Source: an uncultured Saprospiraceae bacterium | GTDB lineage: Bacteria; Bacteroidota; Bacteroidia; Chitinophagales; Saprospiraceae | NCBI GenBank assembly: GCA_938039305.1 | Contig: CALHUZ010000229.1 | Location: forward strand, 1 to 20,665 | Direction: 5' to 3' | DNA: 20,665 bases | In this document: in pieces, positions 6,953-14,497 of the stretch | Position numbering within the stretch: the stretch's first letter is position 1 | Layout of the letters: every line of letters starts with the position of its first letter | Position numbers and translations under genes: made by a program | Notes under the pieces: generated by a model | What the model was told of the DNA's origin: nothing | The model's input: only the letters and a program-made list of their open reading frames with translations | Databases searched by the model: none

Positions 6953-7699
6953 TTATAAATAAGGATATTGAACATCAGTTAGTGCAAGTCCTTCCGCACG
7001 TGCACTACTCATGTGAGGTCCTCGCGTACCTGCTGACATATGCTTTTCTAATTCATCGATCGTCATCTTTCCAGAGGCAACACTAAGTGAGGTCCCTACG
7101 ATCAGGCGCACCATGCCTCTTAAAAATCTATTGGCTGTTATCTTATAATAAAGACGTTTGTCTTCTCCGAAATGCCACTTGCTTTCTTGGATCTCACACC
7201 TCATAGATGTATCCGAACCATGCATCTTACAAAAGGCAGTAAAGTCTTCCGCTTCAGCAATTCTAATCGCTACTTCATCGAGTAACTGATAGTCCAACTT
7301 CTTGCCATAAGAGACATAAGTGGAGTACTTCTTTAAGAAGGGATCTTTAAAAAGATGAATGCTATAAGTATAGCTGCGAGCAGTTGGATCAAACCGTGCA
7401 TGAGCATCATCGTTGACCTTTATAAACCGTCGACATGAGATGTCCTCAGGAAGCAAGTGATTCAGCTTATATATTGTGTGATCCACTTCTGACGGGTCAA
7501 TTTCTAAATCACAATGAGCGATATAGAAAGTAGCGTGTACTCCTTTGTCAGTTCTTCCACACCCATGCAGAGCGATGTCTGACTTTGTAAAAACCTTAAG
7601 TGCTCTTTCTAACTCTCCTTGAACAGTGACTGCATTAGGTTGTCTTTGCCAACCGGCATAATTAGTCCCATCATAAGCAAGTTCAATAAAGAATCTCAT
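6953..7699 (-). CDS. truA: tRNA pseudouridine(38-40) synthase TruA
   Basis: This 248-residue enzyme isomerises uridines at positions 38-40 of the tRNA anticodon stem-loop. It shows the TruA start FFIELAYDGTNYAGWQRQ, the catalytic aspartate D51 in GCGRTDKGVHA, and the later motif FLRGMVRLIVGT that belongs to the family's C-terminal half. Length is typical. It is convergent with glyA. Its start codon lies only about 20 bases after the U-tract of an intrinsic terminator on the same strand, so its own promoter is not obvious. Confidence 0.95.
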   Translation of the reverse strand: MRFFIELAYDGTNYAGWQRQPNAVTVQGELERALKVFTKSDIALHGCGRTDKGVHATFYIAHCDLEIDPSEVDHTIYKLNHLLPEDISCRRFIKVNDDAHARFDPTARSYTYSIHLFKDPFLKKYSTYVSYGKKLDYQLLDEVAIRIAEAEDFTAFCKMHGSDTSMRCEIQESKWHFGEDKRLYYKITANRFLRGMVRLIVGTSLSVASGKMTIDELEKHMSAGTRGPHMSSARAEGLALTDVQYPYL

Positions 7700-7718
7700 C
7701 GTCAGAACAAGGTAGGCC

Positions 7719-7756
7719 TAAAAAAGAAAACCGCCATCAAATTGCTTTGATGGCGG
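7719..7756 (-). terminator. Intrinsic terminator downstream of clpX, just ahead of truA
   Basis: CCGCCATCAAA (7731-7741) and TTTGATGGCGG (7746-7756) form a perfect 11-bp stem with a TTGC loop. Read on the minus strand it is followed by TTTTCTTTTTT (complement of 7720-7730). It should end the tig-clpP-clpX transcript about 175 bases after clpX. It could also act as an attenuator in the truA leader, because truA starts right after it. Confidence 0.85.
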
Positions 7757-7932
7757 GTGTATAAAAATGGTACGTTAGATTTTTACACGGGGCGAATATA
7801 ATATGATAATTTACCCTGAGTATAATTTTAACACTATTCTGTCAGCTACTTTAAAACCTCCTAAGGAATACCCCTTTCATCCTATTGAAAGGATAGAATC
7901 AGCACAATAAATAACGTGTGTAAGTGTGAGTT
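7757..7932 (-). other. Non-coding stretch between clpX and its terminator
   Basis: This is 176 AT-rich bases, unusually long for a 3' untranslated region in this gene-dense window. It contains an imperfect inverted repeat (7757-7788, GTGTATAAAAAT against ATTTTTACAC) next to the terminator, and a short stem around 7878-7895 (CTTTCA and TGAAAG). I see no open frame with coding character, no tRNA and no recognisable small RNA. A truA promoter may lie here, though no TAnnTTTG match was found. Confidence 0.4.
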
Positions 7933-9177
7933 TTAAGCCACTTTCAGTTTACCTAATTTGGACTTATTGATCTGTCTTTGAGCATAGGCCTTTGTCACTT
8001 TGAAGTTCTTGACATCAGCATCTGACGGCAGTTCATACATAGCATCTGTAAGAATCTCTTCACATATCGATCTTAGCCCTCTGGCTCCAAGCTTAAACTC
8101 TAATGCCTTTTCAGCAATAAAATCAAGCGCGCTCTTTTCAAACTTTAGCTCTATATCCTCTAGCTCAAATAGCTTGATATATTGTTTTGTAAGAGCGTTT
8201 CTTGGTTCTGAGAGAATCCTGAGCATCGTGTCCTTTGTAAGAGGCTCGAGAAATGTAAGTACAGGAAGTCTTCCTAATAGCTCTGGAATCAATCCAAATG
8301 ACTTAATATCCTGATGTATGATATGCTTTAGCAAAGAAGCGTCCTCTACTCTATCCTGATCCTTGTTCTTAAAACCTATGACATGAGTATTTAGTCGCTT
8401 GGCTATGATCTTGTCGATGCCACTGAATGCGCCTCCACAGATGAACAAGATATCCGAAGTATCTACGGCAATCAGCTTTTGCTCAGGGTGCTTTCTTCCT
8501 CCTTGAGGTGGTACATTAACTTCGGTACCTTCCAGCATCTTTAGCAAAGCCTGCTGCACCCCTTCACCAGATACGTCTCTGGTGATAGAAGGGTTATCGC
8601 TTTTCCGAGCAACCTTATCTATCTCATCTATATATACGATCCCCTTCTGGGCAGCTTCCACATTATAATCACATACTTGAAGTAAGCGACTTAGCATACT
8701 CTCAACATCCTCTCCCACATAACCCGCTTCAGTAAATACGGTCGCATCAACTATAGCGAATGGAACATCTAAAAACTTAGCAATGGTCTTAGCCATCAAA
8801 GTCTTTCCTGTCCCCGTATCACCTACAAAGAGAATATTGGATTTTTCCAACTCTACATCATCAATCCCTCGGTTATACTTAAGACGCTTATAGTGATTAT
8901 AGACAGCTACAGACAAATAGCGCTTTGCATCTTCTTGTCCGATCACATAGTGATCAAGATAAGCTTTGATATCTGCTGGCTTTACTCCTTCAGGAAGTGC
9001 AAATGCTGTATCATCATCTGCCATGTCATTCTTGAGTTCTTTAGCCACGATCTCGTTTGCTTGCTCTACACAAGACTCACAGATATGACCTTCAACTCCA
9101 GCTATAAGCAAAAGTGCATCACTCTTGTCTTTACCGCAAAAAGAACATTTGGGTGTATTTCTAGTACTCTTACTCAT
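7933..9177 (-). CDS. clpX: ATP-dependent Clp protease ATP-binding subunit ClpX
   Basis: This 414-residue AAA+ unfoldase recognises tagged or damaged proteins and feeds them to ClpP. The zinc-binding N-domain has C11, C14, C33 and C36. Walker A is GDTGTGKT (119-126), pore loop 1 is GYVG (152-155), Walker B is VYIDEID with D184 and E185, an RKH pore loop lies at 228-230, and the sensor-2 box is LGARGLRS. The IGF tripeptide that docks on ClpP is present at 267-269, so it should pair with the adjacent ClpP. It starts 9 bases after the clpP stop, so the two are co-transcribed. Length and motifs are complete. Confidence 0.97.
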   Translation of the reverse strand: MSKSTRNTPKCSFCGKDKSDALLLIAGVEGHICESCVEQANEIVAKELKNDMADDDTAFALPEGVKPADIKAYLDHYVIGQEDAKRYLSVAVYNHYKRLKYNRGIDDVELEKSNILFVGDTGTGKTLMAKTIAKFLDVPFAIVDATVFTEAGYVGEDVESMLSRLLQVCDYNVEAAQKGIVYIDEIDKVARKSDNPSITRDVSGEGVQQALLKMLEGTEVNVPPQGGRKHPEQKLIAVDTSDILFICGGAFSGIDKIIAKRLNTHVIGFKNKDQDRVEDASLLKHIIHQDIKSFGLIPELLGRLPVLTFLEPLTKDTMLRILSEPRNALTKQYIKLFELEDIELKFEKSALDFIAEKALEFKLGARGLRSICEEILTDAMYELPSDADVKNFKVTKAYAQRQINKSKLGKLKVA

Positions 9178-9186
9178 GAAAAGGTA

Positions 9187-9876
9187 TTAAGATGCTTTCT
9201 TACGAGTCAAAACTTCGTCAACAAGGCCATATGCCTTAGCATCCTCAGACTTCATCCAATAATCACGATCACAATCCTTTTCAATCTCTTCTACAGATTT
9301 GCCTGTGTGCTCAGCCATGATCTCATATAGCTCCATCTTCATATCTTTGATGAGCTTATAAGAAATCTCCATGTCCGAAAACTGGCCTTGCATGCCACCT
9401 GATGGCTGGTGAATCATCACTCGGCTATGAGGCAGACAACTTCTCTTTCCTTTCTTTCCTGCACATAATAACACAGCTCCCATAGAAGCAGCGAGACTTG
9501 TACAGATTGTATTAACATCCGGAGATACATACTGCATCGTGTCATAGATACCTAATCCAGCTATCACAGAACCACCAGGACTGTTGATAAACATCTGGAT
9601 ATCCATCTTTGGATCAGTAGACTCTAAAAACAACATTTGTGCTTGCACAACATTGGCTACATAGTCATTGACTGGAACACCCATAAAGATGACTCTATCC
9701 ATCATCAATCTACTGAAGACATCCATACCGACGATATTCATCGGTCTTTCCTCTATAACTTGTGGAGTGAACCCTTCTATATTAGGGATACCATTCTCCA
9801 TATACTTCTCTAAGTGCATGGTGCTCATGCCCATGTGCTTGGTTGCGTACTTCTTAAACTCGTTTTGATTAAACAT
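9187..9876 (-). CDS. clpP: ATP-dependent Clp protease proteolytic subunit ClpP
   Basis: This 229-residue serine peptidase forms the tetradecameric barrel that degrades substrates unfolded by ClpX. The catalytic triad is S131 (LAASMGA), H156 (HSRVMIHQPSGG) and D205 (CDRDYWM); the 25- and 49-residue spacings equal those in E. coli ClpP. The N-terminus carries about 40 residues before the conserved core (ERPMNIVGMDVFSRLM), longer than the E. coli propeptide; part may be removed by self-processing. MFNQNEFKKYAT is the first in-frame start that fits. It lies 58 bases downstream of tig and 9 bases before clpX. Confidence 0.96.
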   Translation of the reverse strand: MFNQNEFKKYATKHMGMSTMHLEKYMENGIPNIEGFTPQVIEERPMNIVGMDVFSRLMMDRVIFMGVPVNDYVANVVQAQMLFLESTDPKMDIQMFINSPGGSVIAGLGIYDTMQYVSPDVNTICTSLAASMGAVLLCAGKKGKRSCLPHSRVMIHQPSGGMQGQFSDMEISYKLIKDMKMELYEIMAEHTGKSVEEIEKDCDRDYWMKSEDAKAYGLVDEVLTRKKAS

Positions 9877-9934
9877 ATCTCTTGCTATCTTTATATGATA
9901 AAATTACTATATATATCACTTAAACAGCAATATG

Positions 9935-11302
9935 CTATCCATTGTTTTGCTGAAGCTCATCTACTATTGCCTTATACTCGTCAATAGTTATTTCTTTCTC
10001 ATCAAGCTTGACAGTCCCAATCACACTTTCTAACACCTTTTCAGCCATCAATTCTTCATATTCTTTCTGAACTGACTCTTGGTTCTCCATCATACGATCT
10101 GCGAATCCATCATAGTCTATATCGCCAAGCCCTACACCCGCTCCATACTGAGCAAACTGTGCTTTGAACTTTTCAATCATCGCAGCTCTGATCTCTTCAA
10201 TCGTCACATCTATCGACTCAGACTTACAAATCTCCTTTTTGACTAAAGTCCACCTAAGGTTTTTAGCGAAATCTCCGTATTCCTTTTCTATCTGTTCCGC
10301 ACTGAGCTTCTCGTTAGTCACAGCTAACCATCTTTTCAAGAATGTATCAGGGAAGTTCATCTCATTCTTCTCGATGAGACTTTCGAGGATATATCTCTTA
10401 GTTATAGAGATTCCTTGCTTATCATAGAACTCTTCAAGGTCCGTTCTCAACTTAACTCTTGCTGCAGCTTCATCCTTGATCTCTTCATTGCCAAATGCTT
10501 TCGTAAAAAACTCTTCATTTACTTCCGCAGGTATGAGTCTCTTTACGCCAGTTACTTCAGTCTCAAAAGAGCTTCCAGTTCCTTCTGGGGCATCTTTTAA
10601 GAAGTACTTGTTTACATAATCTTCAGTAGCTTCTTTCTCCAACTTATATATATCTACTTGACTTTTGTATCCTATGGCTTTCGCCAAATACTCATCCTTA
10701 TATGCGTCCGTCATACGATCAGGCATGATGGTAATGTCTGCAGTAAAAGGCTCTTCATTTTCACCACCTACCTCTTTAATTTTCAGGCTTACTATATCCA
10801 TCACCTCTATAGGAGACTCTACATCCTTCTGCTCCCCCATCCTTTTCTTGAGCTCCTCGATTTGCTCATCGACTTGTTCTTCTGCTATTTTGACTTTATA
10901 GCTTTTATAAGAATCAGCGGCTGTCGCGCCTACCACTGAGACTTCTGGTGCCATACCGAGATCAAACTTAAACTCAAAGTCTCCAAAAGACTTTAAGTCA
11001 AAATCAATCATCTTCTGATCAGCAGACGTTATAGGACTTCCTAATATGTCCAATTCTTTTTCTTCTATCGTGTCTTGAAGGCCTTTTTGCACCTTTTTGT
11101 CGATCACATCAGCTAAAACGGACTTTCCATACATCTTTTTAATCGCCGTCAAAGGAACCTTGCCTTTACGAAATCCTTTCATAGACACTTCCTTGCTATA
11201 TTTCTTTAGCTCTTTATCAAACTCTGGCTTGTAGTCAGCTGCCTCTATAACTAAGGTCAATTCAGAGGTCATGTCCCCTTTGTCGATTAATTCAGTCTTC
11301 AT
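9935..11302 (-). CDS. tig: Trigger factor, ribosome-associated chaperone
   Basis: This 455-residue protein binds nascent chains at the ribosome exit tunnel. The ribosome-docking signature GFRKGKVP is at residues 43-50, the same position as in E. coli. Residues 1 to about 130 form the ribosome-binding domain, about 140-245 correspond to the peptidyl-prolyl isomerase insert, and the rest is the helical chaperone domain. The isomerase part (EVMDIVSLKIKEVGG and on) is poorly conserved and may not be catalytically active, as I recall for other Bacteroidota. The order tig-clpP-clpX is the same as in E. coli. Its start codon is about 20 bases after the U-tract of a terminator that follows tRNA-Leu. 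Confidence 0.94.
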   Translation of the reverse strand: MKTELIDKGDMTSELTLVIEAADYKPEFDKELKKYSKEVSMKGFRKGKVPLTAIKKMYGKSVLADVIDKKVQKGLQDTIEEKELDILGSPITSADQKMIDFDLKSFGDFEFKFDLGMAPEVSVVGATAADSYKSYKVKIAEEQVDEQIEELKKRMGEQKDVESPIEVMDIVSLKIKEVGGENEEPFTADITIMPDRMTDAYKDEYLAKAIGYKSQVDIYKLEKEATEDYVNKYFLKDAPEGTGSSFETEVTGVKRLIPAEVNEEFFTKAFGNEEIKDEAAARVKLRTDLEEFYDKQGISITKRYILESLIEKNEMNFPDTFLKRWLAVTNEKLSAEQIEKEYGDFAKNLRWTLVKKEICKSESIDVTIEEIRAAMIEKFKAQFAQYGAGVGLGDIDYDGFADRMMENQESVQKEYEELMAEKVLESVIGTVKLDEKEITIDEYKAIVDELQQNNG

Positions 11303-11322
11303 CTATGATGTATACGATTATG

Positions 11323-11356
11323 AAAAAAAGAAATGCCGAGAAACGTCTCAGCATTT
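11323..11356 (-). terminator. Intrinsic terminator between tRNA-Leu and tig
   Basis: The arms 11331-11341 and 11346-11356 form an 11-bp stem with one G-U pair and a 4-base loop. Read on the minus strand it is followed by TTTCTTTTTTTC. It should end the tRNA-Leu transcript. Only 20 bases separate its U-tract from the tig start codon, so tig needs either a promoter overlapping the terminator or readthrough. Confidence 0.8.
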
Positions 11357-11485
11357 ATATCCAAAATAACTGTGTCTTAGCACTTAAATCTTGCGAGAAG
11401 AGTTTGCCCTTTGGCTTTTCTTACTCGCTAAAGGATTGCGCTCTTCATTGTTTTTAGTCAAAGAAAATCGCTGATCCGTTAGTTG

Positions 11486-11567
11486 TGCGGGTGGAGGGAC
11501 TCGAACCCCCAAGCCGTGAAGCACTAGATCCTAAGTCTAGCGTGTCTACCAATTTCACCACACCCGC
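11486..11567 (-). tRNA. tRNA-Leu(UAG)
   Basis: Read on the minus strand this 82-base gene has a 7-bp acceptor stem (GCGGGTG with CACCCGC) and an A discriminator. The anticodon stem is CTAGA/TCTAG, closing the loop CTTAGGA, so the anticodon is UAG (plus-strand 11531-11533) and it reads CUN leucine codons. The T-arm is GGGGG-TTCGAGT-CCCTC. A long variable arm marks it as a class II tRNA, as expected for leucine. The 3' CCA is not encoded (CAA follows the discriminator), so it must be added after transcription. Confidence 0.95.
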
Positions 11568-11582
11568 ATTCGATATGGGGCG

Positions 11583-11590
11583 CAAAGATA
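11583..11590 (-). promoter_or_regulatory. -7 element of the tRNA-Leu promoter
   Basis: On the minus strand this reads TATCTTTG, an exact match to TAnnTTTG. Transcription would start near 11576, about 9 bases before the mature tRNA 5' end, a plausible short leader. The -33 position reads TTC (minus strand, 11612-11610), one mismatch from TTG. Confidence 0.6.
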
Positions 11591-11662
11591 AATTCTTATT
11601 GCATAAGATGAAGGAATTTATCGAAGAATCTCAAACGAAAATAAATTAATCAAAAAGTCATA

Positions 11663-11681
11663 ACTTAGACTCGGTCTAAGT
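11663..11681. promoter_or_regulatory. Inverted repeat just ahead of rsh; operator or leader hairpin candidate
   Basis: ACTTAGAC (11663-11670) and GTCTAAGT (11674-11681) are perfect inverted arms of 8 bp around TCG, ending 15 bases before the rsh start codon. The right arm is followed by a second partial copy, GTCTAA, within AAGTCTAATT. The position fits a repressor site or a small stem controlling translation. There is no U-run straight after it, so it is not an intrinsic terminator. Confidence 0.45.
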
Positions 11682-11696
11682 CTAATTAAGAAACCT

Positions 11697-13913
11697 ATGC
11701 CCCACTTTGCGGACACCTACAGCACCGAAGAAGCAGTATCAGTCAGAGCTGCATATTCGGATTTATTAGCATCATTAAAGCCTAAGCTTAAAGGAGATGA
11801 TGAAATCAACCTCAACAAAGCTTTTGAGTTGGCATTCGACGCTCATCAGTTTCAAAGGCGCAAATCAGGTGAGCCTTACATCTTCCATCCTATCGAGGTG
11901 GCCAGAATAGCTCATGAAGAAATGGGACTGGGTCCGACGGCTGTCATCTGTGCTATTATGCATGATGTCGTTGAAGATACTCCGATAAACCTCGAAGAGA
12001 TATCCGATATTTTTGGCCCTAAGATCACACAGATCGTAGACGGTCTCACTAAGCTCGATGGATTATATAATCTAGGCAATCAAAATGCAGAGAACCTTAA
12101 GAAGGTACTTAGTACGCTCGTCAATGACGTAAGAGTCGTACTGATTAAAATGGCCGACAGATTGCACAACTTGCGGACCATCGCTCCCATGCCCCAGCAT
12201 AAAAAGCTCAAGATAGCAGCAGAGACGATGTTCATATATGCACCATTAGCGCACAGACTGGGGGTGTATGGTATCAAAACAGAATTTGAAGACATCTGTA
12301 TGATGATAACAGATGAAGAAAACTACAATGCTCTTCAAAAGAAAATCAAGGATAATGAAGAGCAGCGATCTATATATTTAAAATCATTTCTTAAACCACT
12401 TCAGGCTCCAATCACGGAGTTAAAAGTTCCTTATCGTATTCTTGCCCGACCTAAAGCGATTTCTTCGATATGGAATAAGATCAAGACCAAGAACATTGAG
12501 TTTGAAGAAATTTATGATTTATTTGCCGTAAGGGTAATAGTCGATGTCCCTCGAAATCTGGAGAAATCTATCTGTTGGCAGATCTATAGCGCTATCACTG
12601 ATCACTATAAGCCTATACCTGAAAGATTAAAAGATTGGATCACAAGTCCAAAAGGAAATGGATATGAGTCTCTTCATACCACAGTCATAGGACCAAGTGG
12701 TCGATACGTAGAAGTGCAGATCCGCAGTGAACGAATGAACGATATCGCTGAGAGAGGATTTGCTGCCCATTGGAAATACAAAGGAGTTAAAAATAACGAC
12801 AATGTCTATGAGCATTGGTTAGATAACATCCGTAACCTTTTAGAAACACAAGAAGGTGACGCACTTGAATTTTTATCTGACTTCAAGACTAACCTCTTCA
12901 GTGAAGAAGTCTATGTCTTTACCCCTAATGGTGATATGAGGATATTACCCAAAGGAGCAACAGCACTAGATTTTGCATTTGACATTCATTCTGATGTCGG
13001 TGCCAAAGCAACTGCGATAAAAGTAAATAGCAAGCTTGTGCCCATGGGACATGTGCTTGAAAATGGTGATAAAGTAACGGTTACGACTTCTAAAAATCAG
13101 ACGCCTTCTGAAAACTGGTTAAAACTTGTCATAACTGGAAAAGCCAGATCTAAAATCAGATCTTCTATAAATGAAAAGACGAAAGTCCTATCCGATCTCG
13201 GGAAAGAAGCGCTTATAAGAAAATTAAAAAACCTTAAAGTTGACTATGACCAAAATGTAGATTTTTTAATCTCACATTTTAAATTTAAAAATAAAAAAGA
13301 CCTCTTCCTTGCCATCAATTCTGAAGAAATTAAACTTGCAGAATTTAGCAAACTATTTATTGTCGAGAATGGTGAACTAAAACCTTTTCAAGAGAAGAAG
13401 GTACAGATTCAGCAGCAAGCTAACTCTGCTACCACCCCAGGCACTATTGGCAAAGAGGTATTAATTAAAATCAATGATGAACCGGCGGATAATTTCCAAT
13501 TTGAACTTTCAGCTTGTTGTAACCCAGTACCTGGAGATAGAATTTTTGCATTCTTGACTTCTAATGCTGGAATGAAGATCCACCGAATGAGTTGCGCCAA
13601 TGCATCTAATTTATTTACCAATTATGGTTATCGAATTTTAAAAGCAGATTGGACATCTCAGTCTTCGAGGGATTTCATGGTTGAAATTAAAATAACTGGA
13701 ATTGACTCCGGTCCAGGTGTCATACAAACACTGACGAATGAAATATCCAATAACTTAAACATCAATATACGCTCCTTCGCTATAGAGGGAGATGAAGGAA
13801 TTTATGAAGGGCGATTGAAGATAGTAGTGAAAGATAAGAACCAACTGATGCTCGTCATGAAGTCACTGAAAGAATTAGAAAACATATCAACCGTAGAGCG
13901 CATCTCTACTTAA
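11697..13913 (+). CDS. rsh: Bifunctional (p)ppGpp synthetase/hydrolase (RelA/SpoT homologue)
   Basis: This 738-residue stringent-response enzyme makes and degrades (p)ppGpp. The N-terminal HD hydrolase looks active: H64 (YIFHP), H89-D90 and E93-D94 in MHDVVEDT, and D154 and N158 in KMADRLHNLRT. The synthetase domain has RPKAISSIWNKI (251-262), D274 in EIYDLFAVRV, SPKGNGYESLHTTV with Y323, and E339 in YVEVQIRS. A TGS domain covers about 403-463, the Cys-containing CC/zinc-finger-like segment ACCNPVPGD is at 606-614, and a C-terminal ACT domain covers about 660-735. All domains are present, so it is probably the genome's main long RSH protein. It is followed 13 bases later by fur. Confidence 0.95.
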   Translation: MPHFADTYSTEEAVSVRAAYSDLLASLKPKLKGDDEINLNKAFELAFDAHQFQRRKSGEPYIFHPIEVARIAHEEMGLGPTAVICAIMHDVVEDTPINLEEISDIFGPKITQIVDGLTKLDGLYNLGNQNAENLKKVLSTLVNDVRVVLIKMADRLHNLRTIAPMPQHKKLKIAAETMFIYAPLAHRLGVYGIKTEFEDICMMITDEENYNALQKKIKDNEEQRSIYLKSFLKPLQAPITELKVPYRILARPKAISSIWNKIKTKNIEFEEIYDLFAVRVIVDVPRNLEKSICWQIYSAITDHYKPIPERLKDWITSPKGNGYESLHTTVIGPSGRYVEVQIRSERMNDIAERGFAAHWKYKGVKNNDNVYEHWLDNIRNLLETQEGDALEFLSDFKTNLFSEEVYVFTPNGDMRILPKGATALDFAFDIHSDVGAKATAIKVNSKLVPMGHVLENGDKVTVTTSKNQTPSENWLKLVITGKARSKIRSSINEKTKVLSDLGKEALIRKLKNLKVDYDQNVDFLISHFKFKNKKDLFLAINSEEIKLAEFSKLFIVENGELKPFQEKKVQIQQQANSATTPGTIGKEVLIKINDEPADNFQFELSACCNPVPGDRIFAFLTSNAGMKIHRMSCANASNLFTNYGYRILKADWTSQSSRDFMVEIKITGIDSGPGVIQTLTNEISNNLNINIRSFAIEGDEGIYEGRLKIVVKDKNQLMLVMKSLKELENISTVERIST

Positions 13914-13926
13914 ACCAAACAATGAT

Positions 13927-14391
13927 ATGATAACAATTGACCACGAAGGTTTGGAGGAAAGACATTTGCAAGCGCGAGCAAAATTCAAACATTTTCTTGA
14001 AACCAATAATAACAGAAAGACTCCCGAGCGATTTGCCATCCTCGAAGAGATTTACTTGAATCAACACCACTTTGATGCAGAGGCTTTGTATATCAAAATG
14101 AAGCAAAACGCATACCGAGTAAGTAGAGCAACAATCTACAACACCTTAGAGATTCTGGTGGAGTGCGAACTAATCAAAGCTCATCAGTTTGGCAATAACA
14201 AGACCCTGTATGAGCGCTCCTATGGATTTGAGGATCATGATCATTTAGTATGTATCACATGTGGGACTATTGTAGAGTTCGATGATGAACGGGTCCACAA
14301 GTCTGTTCAAGCACATAGTGAAGTAAATGGATTCAAGGTCGAGTACCATTCTCTCAACGTCTATGGTAAGTGCGAAAAGTGTAAAGATTAA
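13927..14391 (+). CDS. Fur-family metal-responsive transcriptional repressor
   Basis: This 154-residue protein has an N-terminal winged helix (about 20-95, with TPERFAILEEI and the recognition region YRVSRATIYNTLEIL) and a C-terminal dimerisation domain. The structural zinc cysteines C109, C112, C149 and C152 are present. Regulatory metal ligands are likely H47/H48 and E52 in HHFDAE, H104 and H106 in EDHDHLVC, and the HSLNVYG segment. These residues do not settle whether it is Fur, Zur or PerR. It follows rsh by 13 bases, so the two are likely one operon. The start at 13927 is chosen because the ATG at 13922 runs into a stop after two codons. Confidence 0.9.
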   Translation: MITIDHEGLEERHLQARAKFKHFLETNNNRKTPERFAILEEIYLNQHHFDAEALYIKMKQNAYRVSRATIYNTLEILVECELIKAHQFGNNKTLYERSYGFEDHDHLVCITCGTIVEFDDERVHKSVQAHSEVNGFKVEYHSLNVYGKCEKCKD

Positions 14392-14497
14392 AAGCTTTGG
14401 GATTTTAAGGAACATATATTAGACATTGTAAATATGTGTCTGTACCTTTCGCCATTTAAAACCAACCGCTGTTGCGGCAACTAAGAGATAAGGGAAT
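14392..14497 (+). other. Intergenic leader of purA
   Basis: These 106 bases separate fur from purA. A near-match -7 element, TACCTTTC, one mismatch from TAnnTTTG, lies about 50 bases before the purA start, and a 4-bp stem (CCGC-TGTT-GCGG) lies closer to it. There is no intrinsic terminator after fur, so readthrough from rsh-fur into purA is possible. I see no recognisable purine riboswitch. Confidence 0.4.

Noticed and set aside
8893..9330. Plus-strand open frame of 145 codons across clpX and clpP
   Set aside because: It is antisense to two well-identified genes and its predicted protein has no recognisable domain or sensible composition.
10658..10939. Two overlapping plus-strand open frames inside tig
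   Set aside because: They are antisense shadows of trigger factor codons; neither has supporting context.
14392..14497. Purine riboswitch ahead of purA
   Set aside because: No conserved junction sequences or three-stem layout; only one 4-bp stem is visible.
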